The notes below the pieces were generated by a model, which searched no databases, was not told the DNA's origin, and saw nothing but the letters and a program-made list of their open reading frames with translations. A stretch of DNA of 64,000 nucleotides from JBFMDN01 sp040753915. GTDB lineage: Bacteria > Desulfobacterota > Desulfomonilia > Desulfomonilales > Desulfomonilaceae. This document shows, piece after piece, positions 17,587-26,640 of the stretch (positions are counted from its first letter, which is position 1; each line of letters begins with the position of its first letter). The position numbers and the translations under genes were made by a program. Location: NCBI GenBank assembly GCA_040753915.1, contig JBFMDN010000007.1:66514-130513 (forward strand), read 5' to 3'.

Positions 17587-20160
17587 ATGACCCGATTCAA
17601 GCATGGTGGGAATTTAACACCTCTGGCAGGGATTGCAGGGATTCCCGCGGAGGAGATGCTGGACTTCTCGGCCAACATCAACCCATTGGGGCCGCCCGAA
17701 TGGTTCAGGTCCGTCGTGAGTTGCGCACTGGAGTCCGTGGTGCACTATCCTGACCCGGACTTTTCTCGGCTGGTAAGAGCAGTGAGCCAACGGTACAGCG
17801 TGCCGGAGGACCAGGTGATGATCGGAAACGGTTCCACGGAGATCATCTATCTCATTCCCCGCGCTCTGAGTCCTACTCGTGCTGTTGTTCCGGTGCCAAC
17901 CTATTCGGACTACCTGACGTACTCCCATGGGGCGGGCCTCTCCACCCAGACTATCCCCTTGGAGGAAAGTCAGGGATTCAAACTGGATTTGGATGTGCTG
18001 GGCTCTTACTTAAGCGGAGGTGAGCTCGTCTTTGTCTGTCAGCCCAACAATCCGACGGGCCTGCTCTTTGACTCGGAGGCCCTGAGAACGCTCGCCGCCA
18101 AGCATCCCTCCACGATTTTTGTGGTGGATGAGGCATTCAGAGACTTTGTGGAAGACATGGACAGCCTCGTATCTCGACGACCGTCCAATGTGATCGTGCT
18201 CCTCTCATTGACGAAAATATTTGCGATCCCTGGTCTTCGGTTGGGATGCGCAGTGGCCGACAGCGGGGTGGTCGATTCGATTCGCAGGCTTCAGCCATTC
18301 TGGTCAGTGAACACCATCTCCCAGAGTGTAGGAGAGGCAGCTCTCAAGGACACGGAATACGTGGAGCGAAGCCGGGTATTCGTGCGAGAGCAGCGATTGA
18401 GGTTGACGGAAGAGTTGAAATCCATTCCGGGGATGACCGTGTATCCTGGTGAGGCGAACTTCTTGTTCGTGCGCATCGACCGGAGTGATGTGGACGCTCC
18501 CACACTGGCAAGAAGGGTGCTGAAGGACGGGATCGCTATCCGGGTCTGCGACAATTTCGAGGGCTTGGATAACCGATTCTTCCGCGTTGCTGTACGCACG
18601 GCAGATGAGAACGCCCGTCTGTGCGAGGCGTTGAGGCTGAGGCTCGGCGTCCCGACCAGGACCGTCAAGAGAAAAACGACGCCCGCAATCATGTTTCAGG
18701 GGACCAGCTCCAATGCAGGGAAGAGTGTGCTGACTGCTGCTATGGGACGCATTCTGCTGCAGGATGGATACAGGGTGGCCCCCTTCAAATCACAGAACAT
18801 GTCTCTGAATTCATTCGTGACGCGTGACGGTGGTGAAATGGGGCGGGCACAGGTGGTTCAGGCCCAAGCGTGTCGATTGGATCCTGATGTGCGCATGAAC
18901 CCGATTCTCCTCAAGCCGAACAGCGACACAGGGAGCCAGGTAATAGTGCTCGGCAAGCCCGTGGGAAACATGGAGGTCCTCGACTACGTTCGCTACAAGC
19001 CACAGGCGTTTGAGGCCGCAAAGCAGGCTTACGATTCTCTGGCCCGAGAAGCTGATGTCATGGTGCTCGAAGGCGCGGGAAGTCCGGGAGAAGTTAACCT
19101 TAAGCATCATGATATCGTCAACATGCAGATGGCCCGTTACGCCAAGGCCCCAGTGCTTCTCGTCGGGGACATCGACCGGGGAGGGGTGTTTGCCTCTTTC
19201 GTGGGGACGATGGAGGTGCTGGCTGAATGGGAACGAAAGCTTGTCGCAGGATTCGTGGTGAATCAATTCCGCGGCAAGAAAGATCTTCTCGATGACGCGA
19301 ACGAATATACTCTGCGTCACACCGGACGTCCCATTTTCGGAATAGTGCCCTACCTCACTAACCTGGGACTTCCCGAAGAAGATTCGGTAAGCTTCAAGTG
19401 CGGTGTCTTCGATGAGGTCCGTCCGTGCCTCGACGACAGCGTCGAGATTGCGGTGGTCGATCTCCCTCACATTTCTAACTTCACTGATTTCGACGCGTTC
19501 CGCGCAGAACCTGACGTCCGCCTCACGATAGTTCGGCGAGCGCGAGATTTGAATCGGCCGGACGCCGTGATTATCCCCGGCAGCAAGAACGTCATAGGAG
19601 ACATGGAATATCTGGTAGGTAGCGGGATCGCGGAAAGGATCAAAGAGCTCACAGACGCAGATCAGACAGAACTAGTGGGGCTTTGCGGCGGTTTTCAAAT
19701 GATTGGTGCTCGGATCGCTGACCCGTATGAAATAGAGTCCGCAGGCAGAACTCTCGAGGGACTGGGCATGTTGAACATGACCACAGTATTGGCCAGAGAG
19801 AAGACGCTCACGCTCGTGAGTGCTGTCCACATAGAATCCGGCCTCACGGTTCGCGGCTACGAGATTCATCACGGCCAAAGTGAGCCTGATGGGGTGGAGC
19901 CTCTGCTCGAGCACCCGGACGGGCGCAGCATTGGCGCAAGATCGCCCCAACGACGAATTTGGGGCACGTACATGCACGGTATTTTTGATGCTGACGAATT
20001 CCGACGATGGTTCATAGACAAGCTGCGCCAGCGTCGAGGGCTTCCTCCTGCGGGGAAGGTCCTGGCGTGCTACGACATCGAGCCTGCACTGGACAGGCTG
20101 GCCGATGTGGTGCGCGACGGATTGGACATACCGAAAATATACAGGCTCATGGGCCTGTAG
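17587..20160 (+). CDS. Fused threonine-phosphate decarboxylase / adenosylcobyric acid synthase
   Basis: Two consecutive steps of the B12 nucleotide-loop/amidation branch in one 857-residue protein. Residues 1-~360 are a class II aminotransferase fold of the CobC/CobD type, with DFSANINPLGPP, QPNNPTG and the PLP lysine Lys210 in LTKIFAIPGLRLG. It makes aminopropanol phosphate from threonine phosphate. Residues ~366-857 are CobQ/CbiP: the P-loop-like FQGTSSNAGKS, SQNMSLNSF and a C-terminal glutaminase half with ELVGLCGGFQM and HGIFD, amidating adenosylcobyrinate diamide. The frame opens with a GTG overlapping the cobT stop (17494). The ATG at 17587 has GGGGAG upstream and gives the family N-terminus. 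Confidence 0.92.
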   Translation: MTRFKHGGNLTPLAGIAGIPAEEMLDFSANINPLGPPEWFRSVVSCALESVVHYPDPDFSRLVRAVSQRYSVPEDQVMIGNGSTEIIYLIPRALSPTRAVVPVPTYSDYLTYSHGAGLSTQTIPLEESQGFKLDLDVLGSYLSGGELVFVCQPNNPTGLLFDSEALRTLAAKHPSTIFVVDEAFRDFVEDMDSLVSRRPSNVIVLLSLTKIFAIPGLRLGCAVADSGVVDSIRRLQPFWSVNTISQSVGEAALKDTEYVERSRVFVREQRLRLTEELKSIPGMTVYPGEANFLFVRIDRSDVDAPTLARRVLKDGIAIRVCDNFEGLDNRFFRVAVRTADENARLCEALRLRLGVPTRTVKRKTTPAIMFQGTSSNAGKSVLTAAMGRILLQDGYRVAPFKSQNMSLNSFVTRDGGEMGRAQVVQAQACRLDPDVRMNPILLKPNSDTGSQVIVLGKPVGNMEVLDYVRYKPQAFEAAKQAYDSLAREADVMVLEGAGSPGEVNLKHHDIVNMQMARYAKAPVLLVGDIDRGGVFASFVGTMEVLAEWERKLVAGFVVNQFRGKKDLLDDANEYTLRHTGRPIFGIVPYLTNLGLPEEDSVSFKCGVFDEVRPCLDDSVEIAVVDLPHISNFTDFDAFRAEPDVRLTIVRRARDLNRPDAVIIPGSKNVIGDMEYLVGSGIAERIKELTDADQTELVGLCGGFQMIGARIADPYEIESAGRTLEGLGMLNMTTVLAREKTLTLVSAVHIESGLTVRGYEIHHGQSEPDGVEPLLEHPDGRSIGARSPQRRIWGTYMHGIFDADEFRRWFIDKLRQRRGLPPAGKVLACYDIEPALDRLADVVRDGLDIPKIYRLMGL

Positions 20161-20181
20161 AAGCGCCCCGATCTCGGAGGA

Positions 20182-21576
20182 ATGATGGGCCGATCGTGTC
20201 CCAGAATCGTGGTGGCCGGAACCAACAGCGGAGTCGGAAAGACATCGATAACGCTTGCGCTCGTTAGTGCATTGAAGAGACGAGGGCTGACAGTACAGGC
20301 CTTCAAAGTCGGGCCTGATTATCTTGACCCCACCTATCTGTCCATAGCTGCTGGGAGACCCTGTTACAACCTGGACGGCTGGATGACCGGCGAGGACTAT
20401 GTGCGAGGGCTCTTTCTGAGCAAGGCCGCTACGGCAGACATTGCAATCATCGAAGGCGTCATGGGGCTTTTTGACGGGAGCGACCCAGTTCATTCCAACG
20501 GGAGCACTGCTGAAATAGCTTCTTGGTTGAGCTCCCCGGTTCTCCTGGTTGTCAACGTCCACGGGATGGCCCGGAGCATTTCCGCTCTGGTGAGGGGATA
20601 TTCCCAATTCGACCCGAACGTTCGCGTCGCAGGCGTTATAGCCAATCAGTGTGGCTCAGAGAGACATGGATTCTGGCTGGGGGAATCTCTCAAGGCTTTC
20701 GGCATGCCGCCAGTGGTTGCCTCTGTCCCTCGAGGGGCATTACCTGCTTTGCCGAGCCGCCATCTCGGACTGGTGACAGCCGATGACCGCAACTTGCCGG
20801 ACACCCTGCTCGGGCAACTGGCGGAAGCCATGGAGCGTCACGGCTCCGTGGACGAGATCCTTGGGATTGCGCGGAACGCCCCTCCTCTAGAGCGTATCTC
20901 CAGCCAGGCAGAACGGTGGAGATCCCCTCGACCGGTGACCTTGGGGGTGGCCCATGACGCGGCGTTCCATTTCTATTATCAGGACAATCTGGACGCGCTG
21001 GAAGCTTCGGGATGCAGGCTGATACGGTTTTCGCCACTCTCGGACTGTGCTCTTCCTGATGGACTTGATGGCGTCTACCTTGGAGGCGGATATCCCGAAG
21101 AATACGCGCAAACCCTTTCGGAAAACAGGGGCATGCGCCAGGCCGTCAGAGACTTCGCGGCTGCAGGGAAACCCATTTATGCCGAGTGTGGAGGACTGAT
21201 GTACCTATCGATGGGGATAGAGTCTCTCGACGGCAAACGATTTGAGATGGTGGGACTCCTGCCTCGATGGACGAGAATGCTCGGTCGCCTCAAATCGCTC
21301 GGATATGCGGAAGTGACGCTGGTCGAAGATTCTCTTTTCGGAAAGGCAGGCGACAAGCTCAGAGGGCATGAGTTTCACTATTCCGAATTGATTGGTCCGC
21401 CTGCACCGGAGGTTGAGTGCCAGCCGATCTATTTGGTCAAGCGAATGAGATCGGATTCTCTGGAGCCTGAAGGATTTCAGTGCGGCTCAATACTGGCAAG
21501 TTATATTCACGCGCATTTCGCGTCCCGTGGAGACGCAGTCAAACACTTCGTTTCTCTTTGCTCTCGGCAAGCATGA
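20182..21576 (+). CDS. cbiA: Cobyrinate a,c-diamide synthase
   Basis: ATP- and glutamine-dependent amidation of carboxylates a and c of the corrin ring. 464 residues with N-terminal P-loop AGTNSGVGKTS (residues ~11-21), FKVGPDYLDPTY, EGVMGLFDG and a C-terminal glutamine amidotransferase-like half with the YAECGGLMYLS nucleophile Cys and GHEFHYS. Two ATG codons lie side by side (20182, 20185) after CTCGGAGG; the second has better spacing. 21 bases separate it from the fusion gene, so it is in the same operon. Also called CobB in aerobic-pathway naming. Confidence 0.93.
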   Translation: MMGRSCPRIVVAGTNSGVGKTSITLALVSALKRRGLTVQAFKVGPDYLDPTYLSIAAGRPCYNLDGWMTGEDYVRGLFLSKAATADIAIIEGVMGLFDGSDPVHSNGSTAEIASWLSSPVLLVVNVHGMARSISALVRGYSQFDPNVRVAGVIANQCGSERHGFWLGESLKAFGMPPVVASVPRGALPALPSRHLGLVTADDRNLPDTLLGQLAEAMERHGSVDEILGIARNAPPLERISSQAERWRSPRPVTLGVAHDAAFHFYYQDNLDALEASGCRLIRFSPLSDCALPDGLDGVYLGGGYPEEYAQTLSENRGMRQAVRDFAAAGKPIYAECGGLMYLSMGIESLDGKRFEMVGLLPRWTRMLGRLKSLGYAEVTLVEDSLFGKAGDKLRGHEFHYSELIGPPAPEVECQPIYLVKRMRSDSLEPEGFQCGSILASYIHAHFASRGDAVKHFVSLCSRQA

Positions 21577-21671
21577 ACGAGGATGAATGGCAATGCAATG
21601 GGTGTCTCTACCGAGGTTTTCATGGGTAAAGAGAACGAGAAGATCTGCTGCAAAGTAAGGAGGGTTAGACA

Positions 21672-22181
21672 ATGAAGAATTGCGACGCCAGGACCGCCGT
21701 CATCCTCCTCGGCCACGGGAGTCGGGTCCCGGACGCGGGGAGACATATGCAAAAGGTGGCAGACGGACTCAGAAACAAGTACGGGTACGACATCGTGGAA
21801 TTCTGCTACATGTCGAGGTTAGGTCCCCATTTTCCCGAAACTTTTGAGAAGTGCATCGAGCAGGGCGCTACTCAAGTGATGGTCATCCCGTACTTTCTGC
21901 ACGACGGACTGCACCTCGTCCTAGACATACCGGAGATGATGCAAGAGATAGCTGCACAGTACCCGGATGTGAAGGTTGTTCTCGGCAAGAATCTGGGGTT
22001 CGACGAGGTTCTGGTCGACCTCGTCGAGAGGAGGATAGCGGATTCCAGAGAGTGTTGCGACGTGAGGGAGCTCGAGTTGCCCCCAAGGAAGAAGTATCCG
22101 GTTCCCCCTGGTCAATTCGAGTTTGTGCAAATGAAGCCGGAAGAAGCAGAGCGGTATCTGAGGGGCACCCACAATCATTAG
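21672..22181 (+). CDS. cbiX: Sirohydrochlorin cobaltochelatase
   Basis: Inserts Co2+ into sirohydrochlorin at the start of the anaerobic B12 pathway. 169 residues, the short single-domain form. The N-terminal LLGHGSRVPDA carries the metal-binding histidine, and IPYFLHDGLHLVLDIP carries the second His cluster. The C-terminal ~45 residues after the chelatase core (PPRKKYPVPPGQ) are an extension I do not recognise. Strong AAGGAGGG site. A 95-base gap separates it from cbiA. Confidence 0.9.
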   Translation: MKNCDARTAVILLGHGSRVPDAGRHMQKVADGLRNKYGYDIVEFCYMSRLGPHFPETFEKCIEQGATQVMVIPYFLHDGLHLVLDIPEMMQEIAAQYPDVKVVLGKNLGFDEVLVDLVERRIADSRECCDVRELELPPRKKYPVPPGQFEFVQMKPEEAERYLRGTHNH

Positions 22182-22279
22182 CATCCTCTGTCTGACGGCA
22201 TTGCGTACGTGTGAACGCGGCGACGGCCTTTTGCCAGTCGCACACCTGAGGCAGACATAGTGTCGGTCGCAAACGTAGG

Positions 22280-22296
22280 GCCGGCATCTTGCCGGT
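22280..22296. repeat. Palindromic intergenic repeat, copy 1
   Basis: The 17-mer GCCGGCATCTTGCCGGT forms a small hairpin and recurs exactly at 55783-55799. A related hairpin (GGCCTTTTGCC) lies about 55 bases upstream in the same cbiX-cbiM gap. Confidence 0.5.
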
Positions 22297-22353
22297 CGCT
22301 CATTGGTATCGTGAAGCCGAGGCTGTGACACTTGGCGGGGAAGGAGCACAGAA

Positions 22354-23100
22354 ATGAGGCGAAAGCACCTTTTGTCGATCATGGCACCAGCGTCGATGGC
22401 TCTGATGGTTGTTGGTGCGGAGCCTGCGTATGCCATGCATCTCTCTGAGGGCATCCTGCCCTTGCCGTGGGCTGGATTATGGTTTGCGCTGGCTATTCCT
22501 TTCGTCTGGTGGGGAATCCGGGATCTGAGGTTGCGGAGCAAGGATGAGCCCCATCTCAAGGCAATGGTGGGATTGGTTGGGGCCGCGGTCTTTGTGATTT
22601 CCTGTATGCCGATCCCCGTTCCAACGGCCGGAACGTGCTCGCATCCTTGTGGAACAGGCATGGCCGCGATTTTGATCGGTCCCTCTTTGACGGTACTCGT
22701 AGCCAGTGTGGCGTTGACGCTTCAGGCGCTATTCCTTGCCCATGGCGGGCTGACCACGTTGGGCGCGGATATTATGTCCATGGGGGTGGCCGGAGCTTTT
22801 GTGGGGTACGGCGCTTTTGTTTTTTGCAGACGAGTCGGACTACCCCTCATGGTGGCCGCATTCGCCGCGGGAATTCTTTCTGACTGGGCAACCTATGCGG
22901 TGACTTCCTTTGTCCTGGCTTTGGCTATTCACGGCGACTCTTCTCTGTGGACCATGTTCTGGACCATTACGGTGGCCTTTGTCCCTACCCAAGTCCCTCT
23001 GGGCATATTGGAAGGATTCATCGCCGCGGGAGCGTATCGATTCGTGAGCACACGACGCCCCGAATACTTGGGACTGCTTGCTAGGGGAGGTGTGGCATGA
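22354..23100 (+). CDS. cbiM: Cobalt ECF transporter substrate-binding membrane protein
   Basis: Cobalt-recognising membrane subunit. 248 residues: a signal peptide of ~27 residues is followed by MHLSEGILPLPW. After processing, the new N-terminal Met-His loops back to bind Co2+ in this family. Further hallmarks are AHGGLTTLGADIMSMGV and about six more helices. GTCSHPCGTG is an unusual Cys-rich variant of the family's conserved loop. Followed by cbiN with an ATGA overlap. Confidence 0.94.
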   Translation: MRRKHLLSIMAPASMALMVVGAEPAYAMHLSEGILPLPWAGLWFALAIPFVWWGIRDLRLRSKDEPHLKAMVGLVGAAVFVISCMPIPVPTAGTCSHPCGTGMAAILIGPSLTVLVASVALTLQALFLAHGGLTTLGADIMSMGVAGAFVGYGAFVFCRRVGLPLMVAAFAAGILSDWATYAVTSFVLALAIHGDSSLWTMFWTITVAFVPTQVPLGILEGFIAAGAYRFVSTRRPEYLGLLARGGVA

Positions 23101-23393
23101 AACGAGTGGTTGTGGCGGGTCTGGTACTGGTCAGCTTTCTTGTGATGATAGGCTCAGCATCCTTGGCTGAAGAAGGTGGCAAGTGGCCGGGAGTAGACGA
23201 GTCCGTAGTCGAAAAATTCGCCAAGGCGGCCGGCCGTGAGCCCTGGGAGCCGTTCATCAATACGGATCAGGGAGATTTGCTTCTATTTGTCTTCCTGCTC
23301 GCTGGAGTGCTGGGCGGATTTGTGATGGGATATAACTTCCGAAAACTGTTTCCACCGCGCGCAGAGGCTACCGTGAGGCCTCCGGATGTTTGA
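23097..23393 (+). CDS. cbiN: Cobalt ECF transporter accessory protein
   Basis: 98 residues with two membrane helices (residues ~3-22 and ~62-80) joined by a short periplasmic loop containing the FINTDQGDLLLFVFLLAGVLGGF stretch typical of CbiN. It assists metal loading of CbiM. ATGA overlap with cbiM and an 8-base overlap with cbiQ show tight coupling. Confidence 0.88.
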   Translation: MKRVVVAGLVLVSFLVMIGSASLAEEGGKWPGVDESVVEKFAKAAGREPWEPFINTDQGDLLLFVFLLAGVLGGFVMGYNFRKLFPPRAEATVRPPDV

Positions 23394-24165
23394 CACATTT
23401 TCCGATATCTTTGCGCGCCGGGACAATGTCCTGACGAGAGTCGACCCGCGCGCCAAGCTGATGGTCGCGTTTATGCTGATCTGCGCGGTCATCCTTTCAG
23501 ACAGGCCTCTTCTGCCGCTCTCGGTGGCAGTGGTGTGCATGGCAACGATGGTTTCCTTGCGCATACCGATAAAGCTAATCGGCATCAGGCTGTTGGCGCC
23601 AATGGGAATAGTGCTCGTGTTGGTGGTTCTGAAAGCCTTCACCACCAAAGGAGCTCCCCTCGTCAGTCTGAGCGTTCTTGGCTACGTCTTTGTCGCCTCG
23701 TCAGAAGGTTTGAAAATCGGATCGGTCTTGGGATCACGGGTGTTCGGTGCCGTGAGCGTAATGCTTCTGCTGAGCTCCGTTTCGCCGGCTCATCAGATAT
23801 TCCATGCCCTGAGGTGGTTTCGAGTCCCGGAAGTATGGGTGGAGATTGCACTCTTGATTTACCGGTATATATTTGCCCTGTTGGACCAGACCTCCGACCT
23901 CATTGTGGCTCAAAGGGTGCGGCTGGGTTATTCAAGCGTGACCAGATCGTTATCCTCTGTCTCAGCCTTGGCTGGAACTGTTGTCGGCCGTTCCATGGAT
24001 CAGGCGATGAGGACGTACGAGGCTATGACGTTGAGGGGGTACCAGGGTCGATACCCCTTTGCGCCCTTGCCTGAAATGCGCAGGTCCGACTGGCTTACCA
24101 TTTTGGCAGCATTTACAGCGATTACGACGGCGTACGTGATGGCACAATGGTGGATCGCATCATGA
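23386..24165 (+). CDS. cbiQ: Cobalt ECF transporter coupling (T) protein
   Basis: 259 residues, membrane-embedded. DPRAKLMVAFML near the N-terminus, several hydrophobic helices and the two Ala-Arg-Gly-type coupling motifs are recognisable (AQRVRLGYSS; EAMTLRGYQGRYP). It transmits ATP hydrolysis from CbiO to CbiM. Overlaps cbiN at its start and cbiO at its stop. Confidence 0.92.
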   Translation: MFDTFSDIFARRDNVLTRVDPRAKLMVAFMLICAVILSDRPLLPLSVAVVCMATMVSLRIPIKLIGIRLLAPMGIVLVLVVLKAFTTKGAPLVSLSVLGYVFVASSEGLKIGSVLGSRVFGAVSVMLLLSSVSPAHQIFHALRWFRVPEVWVEIALLIYRYIFALLDQTSDLIVAQRVRLGYSSVTRSLSSVSALAGTVVGRSMDQAMRTYEAMTLRGYQGRYPFAPLPEMRRSDWLTILAAFTAITTAYVMAQWWIAS

Positions 24166-25037
24166 ATGAACCAGCCATAGAGGCACGCGGCCTGACATTC
24201 ACCTACCCGGAGGGGAGTCGTGCACTTGAAGGGGTAGATTTTCATGCGAAATCAGGGGAGTTCGTCGCAATGCTCGCTTCCAACGGATCGGGCAAGACTA
24301 CTCTCATCAAGGTCCTGGTAGGCGTTCTGAAACCGCAAGAGGGCCAGGTGTACATCGATGGCAAAAACATCAAGAGCCTTTCTCAAGCCCAATTATACCA
24401 GCGAGTCGGCCTCGTTCTGCAGAACCCGGTCGATCAGCTCTTCGCTCCCACAGTCGAAGAGGACGTGGCGTATGGGCCTCGAAACCTCGGTCTCAGCGAG
24501 GAGCAGGTCAAGGCTCGTGTGACCGAGTCCTTGGAACTGGTAAATGCGGGACCGCTTCGCATGAGGGCTATCCACCACCTCAGTTACGGTCAACAGAAGC
24601 GGGTCTGCGTTGCTGGGGTCCTGGCCATGCGTCCGTCCATCCTGATACTGGATGAGCCAACAGCGGGGCTCGACCCTGCGGGAGAAGCACAGATGATGGC
24701 CCTTCTCCACAGGCTCAATCGAGAGCAGGGTATCACCGTGGTATTGGCCACCCATTCAGTAGACCTTCTCCCCCTCTTTGCAGATAGAATTTACGTGCTC
24801 CGAAATGGCAAAGTGCTGAAGCAGGGGCCCGCGGATGAGATCTTCTGCGAGCATGAAATGATTGACCGAGCGTGTCTGAGACTCCCCTACGTGGCTGCGC
24901 TGCTTCATAAAATGAAGCAAGCCGACGGCGTTCCCATCAACGGCCTTCCACTCACGCTGGGAGAGGCACGGATGAGGCTGTTGGAGCTCATACCCGAAAG
25001 CGTCATCGTGAAGCACACGGGAACGCATACCAGATGA
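24162..25037 (+). CDS. cbiO: Cobalt ECF transporter ATPase
   Basis: ABC ATPase of the cobalt importer, 291 residues from the ATG at 24162, whose ATGA overlaps the cbiQ stop; the frame also has an ATG five codons earlier. Walker A ASNGSGKTT, Q-loop VGLVLQNPVDQLFAPTVEED, signature LSYGQQKR, Walker B ILILDEPTAGLDPAG and switch His in ATHSVD are all present. The ~70 residues after the ATPase core (from KQGPADEIF) are the usual CbiO C-terminal region. Confidence 0.94.
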   Translation: MNEPAIEARGLTFTYPEGSRALEGVDFHAKSGEFVAMLASNGSGKTTLIKVLVGVLKPQEGQVYIDGKNIKSLSQAQLYQRVGLVLQNPVDQLFAPTVEEDVAYGPRNLGLSEEQVKARVTESLELVNAGPLRMRAIHHLSYGQQKRVCVAGVLAMRPSILILDEPTAGLDPAGEAQMMALLHRLNREQGITVVLATHSVDLLPLFADRIYVLRNGKVLKQGPADEIFCEHEMIDRACLRLPYVAALLHKMKQADGVPINGLPLTLGEARMRLLELIPESVIVKHTGTHTR

Positions 25038-25102
25038 ACACCACGGACGCTGCAGCGAACACGTAGGTGCTGATAACCTTTCTTGGAGAGAAGTTTCTTG
25101 CT

Positions 25103-25831
25103 ATGAAAACCGGAACCTTATATGGCATAGGAGTGGGTCCGGGCGATCCCGACTTGATCACGGTCAAAGGGGCCGCTGTCCTTGGTCGATCCGCTCATGT
25201 GTTTGTCCCCAAAGCGCGCACAAGTGCCGAAAGCGTGGCCTTGAGTATTGCGCAACGGTATGTGAGCCCTTCGGCCGCAATTCACGAGATACTCTTTCCC
25301 ATGACAACCGATCGCTCAGAGCTGCTCGCGAGGTGGGAAGAATCCGCCCGAGCCGTCGCTGAGGTTCTGCAGGCCGGGATGGACGCGTGTTTCCTCACAC
25401 TGGGTGACACTTTTCTGTATTCTACCTATATCTATCTGCTCAGGGCGCTTCGTGACCTCATTCCGGACGTGAGAGTCGTCACTGTTCCCGGTATCACGGC
25501 TTTCAGTGCCGCGGCTGCCGTGGCTGAGTTTCCGGTCGGCGAAGGGAAGGAGACGGTAACCATTGTTCCGACCGCGGATGACCTTGACTCCGTCAGGACG
25601 GCTCTCCAACAAGGGGGGACGGTAGTCCTCATGAAAATAGGCAAACGGTTGCCGCAAATTCTGGACCTCCTGGAAAAGTCGGATTCTATCGACCGTAGCG
25701 CATTCGTGTCTCATGTAGGAATGGAGAATGAGCTGATAGAAACCGATCTGAGCAGGCTGAGAACCGATGATCCGGAGAAGAGAGGCTACCTCTCGATTCT
25801 CCTGGTTCATAAGAAGGTAGAGAGGATTTGA
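25103..25831 (+). CDS. cbiL: Cobalt-precorrin-2 C20-methyltransferase
   Basis: SAM-dependent tetrapyrrole methylase. 242 residues from the ATG at 25103. GIGVGPGDPDLITVKGAAVL, a FLTLGDTFLYSTY segment, TVPGITAFSAAAA and a C-terminal MKIGKRLPQILDLL match CbiL/CobI rather than other methylases. The open frame reaches back to 25067, but the shorter form gives the family N-terminus. The next gene overlaps by one base (TGATG). Confidence 0.93.
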   Translation: MKTGTLYGIGVGPGDPDLITVKGAAVLGRSAHVFVPKARTSAESVALSIAQRYVSPSAAIHEILFPMTTDRSELLARWEESARAVAEVLQAGMDACFLTLGDTFLYSTYIYLLRALRDLIPDVRVVTVPGITAFSAAAAVAEFPVGEGKETVTIVPTADDLDSVRTALQQGGTVVLMKIGKRLPQILDLLEKSDSIDRSAFVSHVGMENELIETDLSRLRTDDPEKRGYLSILLVHKKVERI

Positions 25832-26589
25832 TGAACGTATACTTCGTCGGCGCCGGCCCAGGAGATCCTGAGCTCATAACCGTTAAGGCCCAGCGGCTGC
25901 TGCAGAACTGCAAGATCTGCATATACGCGGGGTCTCTGATAAGCCCTGCTGTTCTCTCTCTACTGCCTGAAGAGGCCGAAAAGCATGATTCTGCAGGCAT
26001 GGATCTTGAGGAGATTTGTGCAATTTATCGTGAGGCACATGACAGAGACATAGATGTGATCAGGCTCCACTCGGGCGATCCATCAATTTACGGTGCCATC
26101 CGCGAGCAAATGAACGAGCTGGACAAGTTGGGCATCGGGTATGAGGTGATTCCGGGAGTTAGCTCATTTCAGGCCTCCGCAGCTGCTCTGCGCGCGGAGC
26201 TCACCGCGCCCGAGGTGGCCCAGACGATCATTCTTACAAGGACCTCAGGTCGCACTCCCGTACCCGATGAGCAATCCCTCGACGCGCTAGGTCGAACCCA
26301 GGCTACGCTCTGCATATTCTTGTCCGCACACAAAATAGGAGATGTGGCAGACACGCTTTCAAAACATTACGGATCACAATGTCCGGTAGCTGTGGTCTAT
26401 CACGCGTCCTGGCCCGATGAGCTCGTAGTTCGAGGAGTCCTGGAAGATATTGCAGGGAAAGTTGAGTCGACGGGCATAAAGAAAACTGCGATGATCGTTG
26501 TGGGGAAGGCCCTTTCCCGGGAGATTCCGGCCTCGCTCCTTTACGATCCGGGGTTCAGCCACCAATACCGCATCGGAAAACAGAGGTGA
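25831..26589 (+). CDS. cbiF: Cobalt-precorrin-4 C11-methyltransferase
   Basis: SAM-dependent methylation of the corrin precursor at C11. 252 residues. VYFVGAGPGDPELITVKAQR, CKICIYAGSLISP, HSGDPSIYGAI, EVIPGVSSFQASAAAL and LTRTSGRTPVP are diagnostic for CbiF/CobM. The ATG at 25831 shares its A with the cbiL stop. Second methylase in a row. The other ring-modifying enzymes (for example CbiH, CbiD, CbiG, CbiET, CbiC) are not in this window. Confidence 0.94.
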   Translation: MNVYFVGAGPGDPELITVKAQRLLQNCKICIYAGSLISPAVLSLLPEEAEKHDSAGMDLEEICAIYREAHDRDIDVIRLHSGDPSIYGAIREQMNELDKLGIGYEVIPGVSSFQASAAALRAELTAPEVAQTIILTRTSGRTPVPDEQSLDALGRTQATLCIFLSAHKIGDVADTLSKHYGSQCPVAVVYHASWPDELVVRGVLEDIAGKVESTGIKKTAMIVVGKALSREIPASLLYDPGFSHQYRIGKQR

Positions 26590-26640
26590 CGACGGATGGA
26601 GGCCGCCACATATGGCCGATTCGTGCCAAGGGAGGATCTC

